64,000 nt of DNA from Tribonema minus (lineage: Eukaryota; Sar; Xanthophyceae; Tribonematales; Tribonemataceae). Below, piece after piece: positions 47,201 through 59,200 of the stretch. Positions within the stretch are counted from its first letter, which is position 1. Each line of letters begins with the position of its first letter. The stretch covers positions 372,001-436,000 of the forward strand of contig JAFCMP010000519.1 in NCBI GenBank assembly GCA_017506865.1, written 5' to 3'. The position numbers and the translations under genes are program-made. A model generated the notes under the pieces. It searched no databases. It was not told where the DNA came from and was given only the letters and a program-made list of their open reading frames with translations.

Positions 47201-50200
47201 CTCGAACGCATGCTGCATCTGCACGGCTGCTCTACCGCGGCAGCCATGAAGTCACACCTGCTGGCCGCCTGCACTGCTGGTGACAATGAGGAAGCCAGCA
47301 GTGGCAGCGTGCTGGTATTGCCGCGCTTGGGCCCGCCAGAACTCACGGACATCGCAGTGCCACTGCGGGCGTCACGGTTGCCGGAGCGACGAGGCGGTCT
47401 GGGCATGCCGCTTTTGGGGCTACTGGCACCAGCCGCATACACGGCCCAGGCATGCACAACACTGAGGCCGGCAATAATTCATGCCACTGTGGCAGCAGGG
47501 GCCCTGAGGCTCGGCACTGACGAACACGGCGCAGTCACCTGGTTCGCGCAGCACTCATGCGCAATACGCGAGGACCAGGGACTGCCGCCAATCATCGAGG
47601 CCGTGCGACGCTCTACGCGAGCGCTGACAGCTGATGGCGGCGAAAAATCACGCACAGCTGTGGCCGAGCAGCTCCCAGCATCGTTGCTACGGTGGGCAGC
47701 AGATACGACGGCCGCAGCGTCGACGCTCCCCACTGCGGTGCAAGCGATCTACGCTGCAACTGCCGTCACGGAGACAGTGACCGCTGAGCCAGCCCCACAC
47801 ACCCACGGCATTGTGCCTGGCGCCGAGGCGGCCGCTGCGGCGGCGACCGTACCTGGCCCTCAAGCCGCTGCCGCGGCTGCCCCTTCCACGCCCGCTAAAA
47901 CACAAACTAGCGCGGAAGAAAGCAGCTGCAGCGGCGGGCAGGAGGAGGACGACGACGACTGGGAGGCCTATGCTGACGAGATCTGCAGGAAGGTAGTGCC
48001 CCGCCGCCGGCGCGGTCACTTCACGCACGGACTACAAGCCGGCCTTTCAAATGTTCTTCGACGTCAATACGAGGATTGCCTGGTGGAGGACCTAGAGGCT
48101 GCCTCGGCTGGTGCCGTGGGCAAGCCGACGCAGGCTGCACCTATTGGTGACTCGCGCGACACCAGCCGCCGCCGCCAACAGGCTAGCGCACGGGTCCTGG
48201 CGCAGCTGCGCAGCCAGCGTGCGTCCGGGGCAATAGCGTGGATGAGCGTGCCACCCACTGCCAATGACCGCCCGGGTGCGGCGCCCATGTCCAGTATGGC
48301 AGCAGCCACGATGATTTTGATTGCGATCTTCATAGACGGGTGGGGCATACAGGGCGAGGTGTGCCCATGGCGGTGCAGTGATGTGAGCCCCACCTCCACG
48401 CATGCGATCAGCTGCCCCAGCCAGCACATACGGGGGCACAACGCGACACACACTGCCCAAAAGCGGTGCCTGCAGCGCATCTTGAGACAGCACCATGTCT
48501 CTATTGTCCGCAATGAGGACGCTAGCGTCTTCAAGGTACCGGGGTATCGGGCGGACACAGTCATTGACCCAGGGTGTCTGCACTTTAGCAGTGCATACCG
48601 TAACAAGGGAATAGTGCTAGACACAAGTGTGCGCGCGCCCACAGCGAGCTCGTACCTGACAGGCAAAACAAATGCCTCGAACACGGACGGCTATGCTGCT
48701 GGGGTGGGGGAGGACGCGAAGGTCAAGCACCACACCGGCACCTTGACGTCATCTTGGGCTTTTGTGCCATTCGTGCAGGAGTCGTACGGACGGCTGGGCA
48801 AGCAGACAAGCCTTTTTGTTAAGGAGTTGGCAATGCACTCAGCACTGTGCTCAGGGGGGGGGAAGGCAGATGTGTTACGCAAGGCCGGGTTAGCTAAGCG
48901 TCAGATCCTCATTGAGCTGAGCATATCGCTGGCGCGGGAGTTGGCGGAGCGCGTCATGGCGTACACACGTGGAGCGCGAATGCTGGGCTGTGTTGCGGCG
49001 CCGGTATCCAAGCTCCTAGGGCACAGCGCAGACTAGGCTGCTGCGTTGACGCAAGCTTTTCGATTGCATAGGCAACCCGGCCTCCCTTGGGCCTTTATAA
49101 ATACAAGTCCATACGTGCCACTAAGTTGACTCCTGATGGCGCCACCCGGATGTTGATCCTGCACACACATGCATCGTTCGTATGACTTTAAACGTATGAT
49201 CCACATAAGAATGAATGAAAGCATGTAAACATGGACCTGCGTATGCCCTCTCTCACGCACATGCGGAAAGCGGGAGCTGTGCCACTCAGTTGACTTCTGA
49301 TGGCGCCACCGGGATATTGATCCTGCGCATGCATGCGTTGTAAACACACGCATAGAAGCTTGGTGTCGAGATGTATGCATGAGCCTGCGCAGGTCCTCTC
49401 TCACGTACATGCGGAAAGCAATGAGCAATCACGCACATAGAGCACGCACTTTGAGTATACTTACATACATGCTTGATATGTATACTTTGGAGTAGCACAC
49501 TGTGAATAGAGCAGCATCATCAAAAGCCTTCAGGCCACGTGTTATGTTGCACAGGGCCTGATGAGTGGGAATGCAATGTAAGACTTTTTTTAGAATCGAC
49601 TTGATGATGGAGCGGGACAGCTCTAGGCAGCTCGGGGCCATGAGCACCAGCAGCATGTGCAGTGTGCTGCCCGGCCTAACTGGAAGTCGATCATTCGCTC
49701 GGCATTCTTTAGCATGTACTGCGGTTGCTCACACAGTCCACACTGCGTCTGGCAAGCCGATCCATGCGTGCTCAGCGACCATGACAAGGCCTGTATGCTG
49801 GGACAGCTCTCTATCTGTTAGCCGTGTTAGCCGTGGTGTACATGCTCATGCACCTATGCATGCGTGCGGTTGTCTGCGCTTGCTCAATGCTATCATGGCA
49901 ATGGCAAAATCCATGAGTGCAGCGCATGCACCCACGCGTAATACATGCTTCCAGGTATCCTTACATATGCGGTTGCCCTTACCCCGACACAGGCACACGT
50001 GCATGTATGCTAATGTCGCCGATACAGGTTTCACCTGTTACTGCTTGTTGCTCTTACTCTGCGACCAGGAGCTCACCGTATGCACATTGACGTAGTAGCC
50101 GGCTGGATCTGTCAGCAGAGCTTGCGCCTCAGCAGTGCTCAACTGGAGGCAGGCCTTGAGGGGATTCTTGATCAGGTCCGCAAGGGCTCCTAGCAGGTCG

Positions 50201-53200
50201 ATAAACTGCGCGCAAAGATGCACGCCGTCAGCGCCCATGCAGCAGTAGAGGCCAGAGAGGCATGAGCAGTTTGGCAGTTTGTGACAGTGGACGACAAACG
50301 GTTGTGCGGCAAAGAAAGTGCTACCGCTATCACATGTAAAATTGCTTCTGCCTATATGTTGAAATCCGAGAAATGCACGGTTGCCAAGGTATTCAAAAGC
50401 AGGTGCGGACATTGAGCTGCATTTCGTATTTGAACACAATACAGGGGATGATCGGGGGCCCAGAAGCTAGCACTACTCTGGCAACATGGTACGCTGCAGC
50501 TTCCGACAGAGCAGATATAAGGGTGGCCACCAGGGGCGGTGAAGCACGCTCGGGAATTCATTCCATTCATATACTAAGCACTACATTCACATTCGGCCTC
50601 ATCATGACTTGCACACTGCTCTGTGCCCTGTGACCACTGAAAGAAAAGAGCCGCTTCCAAGAATGCCAAAACGCTAGTCACCACTTGCTAACGCTGCTTC
50701 CGGCCATGCAGCTTTACAACATGGTAGTATATCTGGGTCTTGTGCAGCATCCTTGTACTGTAGGGTAGCAAAGCTGATGCCCAGACACCTGAGGGTCAGG
50801 CAGGCTGTTGCAGCGGTGCGCCTGGCTGAACACCTGCTACACGACATCTTTCCGGCAGTGGCACTGCTTTGCACATCACGCCAGCAGAATGCTGCGTCAG
50901 CGCTGAGCGCCTTTGCGCGTTCGTGCATCTGAAGATCCCCCCTGTTGGCCTCAATTTACTTCAGAGGTGACGTGCAGCGTACACGAGAACGTCATTCACC
51001 GCATGGTTTACAATCTTCACAAACTGTATTCCAAAGCGTGGCGCGCAGCGCATGCAGATCGTCATTCGCTGTACTTCAAAAACCGTACTTCAATTTCTTA
51101 TGCGGAGCGCCACTCACCACATCCCTGTACTTCAACATGTCATGCAGAGCGTCACTCGCCGTACCTCAAAAGCTGTACTTCATTTTCTCATGCGGAGCGT
51201 CACTCACCACGTCCCCGTCAACGCCGACGGCGCCCTTGTGAATGTGCCCCGCAACGATGCCCTCGAGGTTGGTGGTAAGGACAAAGCACAGCTTCTGGCC
51301 CTGCAGGACAATCTTCGCAGTGCCTTGGCCTGTGGCGTCGCTGCAGTAGCAGGAGTTGAAGTTGAAGTTGAAAATGAGAGCATTTGAAGATGAGCGCAAG
51401 ATTGCTGCGATGGAACAGGGCCTGTGGTGCTGCGCAGGCAGCAGCAGTGCTCGTCGTACAGGGAGCAGCGCTCGGCACAGCTCCAAAGCTCGTGCTACGG
51501 TGCTTGGCTCAATTGAGTAGGGGATATCTGCGGTACTGTACTGCGATGTACACTATGAAGCGTTAGAGAGTTGTCACAGGTCACCCCTCACCTTTTTGCA
51601 GATACTAGCAGCTCTGTCATGTCAGTCTGCTGGAGGCAGTAAGAGATGGTGCACAGGCTGCCATCTGACAGCGCAGTGACACATCGAGAGATCATGAGAT
51701 GCAGGAAGCTAGTTTCGATGCATTCCGCGACACGGAGCTCATTCTATACTGAGCTGCAGCACCCCCCATCACTAGGGCCTGTGGTGCTGCCCCCGTCACT
51801 AGGGCCTGTGGTGCTGCCTGGGCAGCAGCACTGTTCGGCTTACTGGGAGCAGTGGTCAAGGGGCACCGGAAGAAGTGCTCAGGAGCACCATTGTGGTGCT
51901 AAAATTCTCTGAAACCTACTTAGTAAGTCAAGCAGAGGGCGGCAGCCGCGCCAGCTACACGCATACAGCACATACTGTGGTACCCCTGCGGCAAGACTCC
52001 GCATGAGTGATGTTTGCCGACTTCACTGGTTGTTTCTCTGCCCCACATTTGGTGGAGCACTGCAACAGCGCAGTGACGGGCAACTTCGCTCACATACCTA
52101 CCTACCCCAACGCAGTGCTCCGCAGCAGCGGTGATGGGCGGCTTCGCTGCCTGTCTCTCCATCTCACTTCCAATTATGCCTGTCTGCGTTAAACCAACGC
52201 ACTGTGACAGCGGCAGCCTCTGTGCCTGCTACGTCGTACAGCTACATGTAGCAGTGTCATGCGAGGCATCATCGCGTCTACGAGGTCGCCATAGGCGCTG
52301 ATATAAATTATGGCCGTCATTGGTGTGGTAGTTAGATGCGGGTACTCCGGCATCCAAGGTTAGAGTTAGGATTAGGCTGGCATGACAAGACGTAAGTGAA
52401 TCACGTCAGAGGATGTGTGGCATCACGGTGCGAGCTCACATGCGCGGATGATCCTGCGACAGTTGCCCTACACCAGGATGTACCTTTAGAGCTAGGGATT
52501 GCCAGGGCGCAAGCACCTTTTGGTGTGCCACGCACAAACCAACCCGTCATTGGTGGAGGTGCTACGGTGTACATCGGCCAACCGCTTCAAGGCACGGGCG
52601 TCCCAAACTGCAACAACCCACTTCAGATGAGGCTACCTCAGCGCATCTCAGCTTGTGTGGGCGCGCACCTCGTTGTGCTCAAGCGCGACACGACTGCACA
52701 CATACATACATACATGCGCCGCGATTGCTGCGCGTAACCTACCCCGGTCCATCGGTGACCTGCGCCCCAGTCAAAGTGAGGTCTTTCTTCAGAACGCCCG
52801 GACCATTTTGGGGGGCATCTGTTTCCTTGGCAACGGCCTTCAATTGACCCTGATGGCTCCTCCTGGGTATTGATTCTGCGCACACGGACGGGGCAGGTGG
52901 GCGCAAACCTCATGACTTGCCATATGTACTTCAAGTTGATGTACAAAAGTGACGACAGAGACTTCATGTAGAAGTCGGCCCATCCTGTACTTTCAGAAGG
53001 TAACATCACGCGCTGGATTTCACTCGGTGGTCTCATTTGATCAAGTACGGGCAGCACAAACTGCACAACGTGAGCTTGGGCACGCTTTGAACTCGTAGTT
53101 GAACTTATGTGCACCAAAGCTCCGAGTCATCTGAATTGTACTCTGCAATTTGCGCATACATCTGCGCCACTGTGGCACGGATTTGGCTTTGAACACTAGG

Positions 53201-56200
53201 CAGTGTGAGTTGGCACGCAGTACGCTCGTGTCACCGCAACAGAGTCAGTACAGGTGAAGAAGCTTGTGCTCACCCCAGCAGGCCAAAGGCCGGCTACCAG
53301 TTCCGCCAGGATAATACATTTCTTTCAACACACTGACGCTCACCCTATAGTTATAACCCTAACCCAAACCTTTACCCTTACTGTAATCATCCCCAGGTGC
53401 ATTGCTACAAGGGGCATTGCACTCCGCAACGTTGTCGCTGTCGCAAGGCATATGCTCGGAGCGTTGAAAAGTTGACAGCAGACAGATGATCTACTCACGG
53501 TGTAGCATCAATAATGCTGCGCATAGCATGCAGGAACGAGCGCAATCAACTGCAATTTGAAGTACTTACTTGCACACCAATGCTCTTTTTCTCCACACTG
53601 CAGCCACTCACAACACAGAGAACATCCCAGGCAAGCGGTCCCTGGGGATAAACGCTGAGGTCCGAGGGGGGTACACCAAAGTACACCGTACCCTCGACAG
53701 GCGCCATCAGTGTACTGTACACAACAGTGAACTGTACATGAACTCTGGCGCACTCACTCACCGTTCACGTAGAAGCCCGTTGGGTTTGCCAGCACCATCT
53801 TGGCGTCAGTGAAGCTGAGCGTGATGCACTGGTGAATGGGGTTGACTGCCAACTCGGCGGCCGGCAGGAGCCCCAGAATATCAATCACCTGCAAGGAAGT
53901 GTAATTGCGCATCGTAGCTTGAAGTTCACAGCCGTATGACTTGCACACGATTACCCCTGTCATACGGCTATGTCATCTGGCGCGCTTGAGCATCGGGCTA
54001 TTACACGACCAAGTGTATAACAAAGGCTATATCCTTATACACAACAAAAGCTGCGTTGGTAATCTGTTGTGCCACAAGCAAGGTCTCGTGGTAAACAGTG
54101 CACATCATCGATTGCTGGTAGCCATGGACCCTGAAAAACAGCGCTTAGGTTTAGGGTCAGTATTAGGGTTAGGGTTACCATACATGCCGTCAAGCTGCAC
54201 AGCCCTTGCATGCAGAGAGTTGGTGATCTGTCGTGCATGCAGCAGCTCGATTGCGGCCCAGGGGCTAGGGTTAGGGTTGAAGGGTTAGTAACCAGTTGGA
54301 GGTGCACTGCCGGCAGCTGTGAAGCTTACATTATACGTGAGTCAGGAAAAGGCTGGGCCCGCTTTGCATGCATGTGCAGCAGCAAAGTCCACGACGGCGG
54401 ATCGCAGAATGACCTGCAATCATTGCTGCATTGCATTTCACGCTAGCAAGACCATCGTACATCATGCTCTGAAGTACACCAATGACAGCATTTGCACGAA
54501 GACTCAACGTGCGCGCATTATGGCGAATACGCAGATACCACGTACCACCGGACCGTCAACTGCGGCAGTGCCCTGATGAATGTGCGCCGCGACAATGTCC
54601 ACCAAGTTGGTGTTGAAGTTTACGCAGAGGGTGCGCCCCCTCAGCGCCACGGTGGCAGTTCCCTGGCCTTTCGCATTGCTGCGCGCACAGCGCATCAGCA
54701 AGGTGGTGAAGCAGGCTCAGATGTCATTGTATTATAGTGTTAAGAACACACAGCACAGTGCCCTCAGGTGCTGTTTACCGTTACCCGGCCTTTCACTTCA
54801 TACTTTTTCGAGCTGCTAACTTCATCCCTGTACTTCAACTTGATGTGTTTCCCGTCCGCCCGAACACATGCAATCATGCACTCGATCACAGAAAAAATAA
54901 GAGCCCCATGAGTACACTGACCAGCCAGGGTCACAGCCGTTGGGTGATGTTCTGTGTGGTCACGACTGCTGGGCGCTGGTGCATGTGCTTCAGACGCGCA
55001 CCAGCTCAAGGAAGTAGTCTATGGAGATGCGTCAGTTGCCCTTGCAAGTGTAATGGATTACACGCTGCTGTCGTCAGATGCAGAGCAGTGATAACATGGA
55101 TGGCGCTTTGATTGCAATGGTGTCATCGCCAACCTGCACCCAACAACTCGTGGGCTTGCATGTGCGAGAGCCTCAAGCAGTGCCAAACTCTGGTGTCTAT
55201 GAGCAGCTCAGGTTTCTGCCGCTACCATATTTTTGAGATTTTCATGTTTTTGAAATATTTCACAATTCAGGAAGTGCGCAACAGTCTTGGCGTACACTGG
55301 AGGACGCTTCAAGCATGCTGCACGACACAGCATGCTCTGAAGTGCCGTGGCGTCCCGACACTCCACGCAGCTGGCATCATCAAGTCGTGTAAGAGCACGC
55401 TTCAACAGAAAAGGGCTTGGTTCAGCTCACGCAAAGCTGCGGCTCCATACTGCGGAGCGGCAACAGTCATGTGCGCATACAACTGCACATGAAAACGAAT
55501 CACAAGATCATAGCGCGCTAGGTGACAAGGGATGGTTAGCCGCAAGTGCCTTTCACGAAATACCGTGGTCGCCGCTGCTGCAGTTGTTGGCCACGAGTCA
55601 AACAGTACCACCATATCCATACAAGGTGCATACATACCCTGGCCCATCAGTGACTTGCGCGCCCGTCAGCTCGATCTGCTGCTTGAAGCCAGCCACGGGG
55701 TCATTTGACGCATTGGTGGTGGCGTCCAATTGGCTACTGATGGCACCGCCAGGGTACTTGGCCTGTAATTTGCGCGCGAGAGAGATCGTGATGGCTTTGG
55801 TGAGCAATGCTGACGGAGGGTTCGGGTCAAGGTTAGGGGTTAGGCGTAGGCTTAGGGTTAGCGTACGGCGCTCATGAGGGCATACTCTACTTTTCAGGAC
55901 CTGACATGAGTGTCAAAGGGCGTTCATGTGGTCAAATGCACAAGCCATCGTCTGGTTTTATCAAATCTGCCTGTTTTGGAAGTGCGTGCTCGCGCAGAAG
56001 GACTGCGGTCATGGGCACATACGCCACGCATTCCAGAACCTTAACTTTTGAATTATTTGTAACCGCCAATGCAGGTACATCGGCCGCTGGCGCCGACGCT
56101 GGCTTTTCTGCAGCCATTTTTACGCTGTTCGGGACTGCGGGCGAGGCGGTGAGATCCCACGACTGCAACCATGGTGCGTCATGCGTCACACGGCTCAACA

Positions 56201-59200
56201 TGGCTCAGTGCCACGCTCAGGATGGCCACCGTGGTGGTGAGCTTGAGGTGCTGCACAGCTCAGCGCTGCTCAACGCAGTGCGTTCGGCGCAGTTCATCCT
56301 GCAGCTGGCGAGCGCAACGCGGCAGCGCACCTTAATCGAAGTACCATACATACCTGGCGCTTCGATCGAAGTGGAGTCACCAACTGCATGATCACCAGTA
56401 GGGCCATCATCGCGAGTAGGGCCCCTGGCGTGCAAGATGGTGTGCAACTGTGTGCCCAAGTCACGGTCGCATTTTCTCAAGATTTGTAGGCAGATGTGTA
56501 CTTGACGAGGGCTTTAGAGGGGGGGGGGGTAGCTGACCTGCGTATTAGTACTGCAAGATAATGATGGTAGAAAGTATGACCCACGTTTGGAGTGTACTCC
56601 GCAGTATTGTGTCCGTCTGCGGTCAGTGGTGAAGCATTGTCAGTGCTGTCATGTATGCAGGCTTACCGTGTGCACGTTCACGTAATAGCCCGCTGGGTTC
56701 GCAGAAATCAGCTTGGCCTCGGAGGGTGTGACCTTGACGCAGCCATCCAGCGGTTTCGCGGTCAGATCGGCAATGCCGCCAAGCAGGTCGATAAACTGCG
56801 CAAACAGCATCAGCCGGACAGCGCAGGCAGCGCGCGAGGTGCTGTCGTGAGAACTGTGCTTCCAGGCTGTGTCGTTATGGCGCGCGCAGATTGACGCAGC
56901 CTTGGACATACCTTCGCAGACGTGTCTTGGCAACGGACAACAGAATAACCACTGCGCATATGCTGCATATGGCATGCCCATAGGCGCGCACTGGCCTTGC
57001 AGTCTCAATCATAGCCCATTCCACGTACAATGTAATGAGTGCCACGTGATGGACTGTCCGTTCAGCACGTTGCTGCATCACAAAGCATCACAGACCCTGT
57101 GCCTGGATGCATGCGCGGGGTAAGTGTTGACCCCCCACTCAGCACTCGCAAACATACTCCGGATAGTACCTATTACATAAGGACAGACAGCGTCACCGGT
57201 GGTGTGCAGCCGTGCCTTTCAATTTCCACCTCATATGCCCACCACACTGGAGCAAAACACCCCAGAAGGCACCACAAGGAATAGGCCACCTAGTAGTACT
57301 TGCCATCGGTGTGGAGCCATGTGTATGCGTCAGTTCAACTTAAAATTGCACATATGACATGGCGCTCGAGGGGCGCTTGTTGAAGTTGTGCCGTTGAGCA
57401 TGAGCTTGAGGGTCAACGAGGATGTGCTGCAGGAAGGAGGTGGCTTGTTTGTTGTATGTTGCCCGTCTCACACACCAACCGTGCTGGACCAAGCACACTC
57501 CCCAATAGCATTGTAAATAATAGGCCACTTACCACCGGCCCGTCAACACCGGCAGATCCAGTGTGAATGTGACCGGCCACAACATCGGCGAGGTCAATAT
57601 TTAGGTTGAAGCAGAGTGTCTGGCCACGCAGGATGACGCTGCCGGTGCCCTTGCCCTTGGGGTCCCTGCAGCAGCGCTCAGTAGCATGATTGATGTTAGC
57701 GCGTGGTTGCAGGCATGCATACACGTATGATCGTATCATGCTGAGCTGTCCACCCACACCTGTTGGTTCAAAGACAAACAGCAACGGGTGTTGGGTGTTG
57801 GTGGTAGCAACTTGAAACCAGCCCTCCTCATTCACATCATACGCACGTGCAGTGTGGATTGCATTGCACTTGTGTGCTGTTGTGATGATGAGTTTTCACT
57901 TGTGTGCTGTTCCCACTGCATGAGTCGCCCGGAAAAATGCGCACTGTGAGAGTCTGGAGGGCTCTCTGCATCATCACATGCTGAGCTGTGCTGCACAAGC
58001 TCATCTATTCACTTTGTTACGCAGCCACTCATGTTGTGAAATGCAATTCCCCTTTCAAAGGATGCCGCACACGCGCACCGAAGTTTAAGTGGCCTTGAAG
58101 GCTCCGCATGCAAATGTCGCCTACTTTGCATGTTCATTGCTGATGTATTTGGCAAATCATCACCACTTGCAAGAGCTGGCTTGAACAAAAGCCACGGTCA
58201 CATTTGCTGAAGTCAGATGCCGCCTGCGCTATGTGCCAAGTCATCGCATGCAACTGATAGCCACCATGGGAGCATTTGGCGGCATCTAAGAGCATCCTTT
58301 GACAAACTCGACAAGACATTACAGTTCACAGACAACGAAGCAGCTGCCAGCTGATGGTTTCACAAACCAGTTCTTAAACACTCTTTGGAGTACTGACAGT
58401 TGAATATGCCACTTGTCTAGCAAGTGGTTCTTACCCCGGCCCATCTGTCACTTGCGCCCCTGGCAGGACAAGATCTTCCTCCAGTGTCACAGGTACGAGA
58501 GCAAGCTGCCCTCTGATGGCGCCATCCGGGTAACATGTCTGCGCACAGCATGCAGCAGCAGTGTCTGCACAAGGGGTGCGCACTCAGGCCGCATCACCAT
58601 ATGTGTACCCTGATATATACACATGCGCTTTAACCTAGTTGAAGTATATACACCCAGGCTCGGCAGCAGTGCCTTTGGACTTTGGAGGTACTTCACTTGT
58701 GTTGGAGTTCATTTGTTGAACGTCAGTCAATCAATCCACACATCAACAGAATGCATGAACCGCACACGCAGTTCGTACAGGTAACATAAAGCATGCAGGT
58801 ATGCATACTCCAAAGTATCATATACGTACCTGTACAATGAAAACCGAAGGTTATTAGTGCAGTGAGACGACGCAGACTGACTGAAGTCTTCATGCAAACC
58901 TGCGCCTCCCACACAGGTGCAAGGGTCTCAAGGCACACACTACAGTACACAGCACAGTACATCACAGTACACTAGCTCTTCGCACTCGCCGTGTGGATGT
59001 TGACGAAGAAGTTCTCAGGCGCCGTCAGCACCTGCGCGAATTGCCCCTTGGCGTGCATTGTCTGTTGTCTGTACATACATGCACTCTGAAATACTGCTGT
59101 ACTACTTCTAGTAGAGTAAGATGATACGGACCGACTGACTTTTTCATGCAGACATGCGTTTCCTATACAGATGTAAGGCTCTCAAGGCACACACTGCAGT

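Noticed and set aside
49565..50095. 176-aa plus-strand ORF
   Set aside because: Antisense within a CHRD intron, without features; ends in the complement of CHRD exon C.
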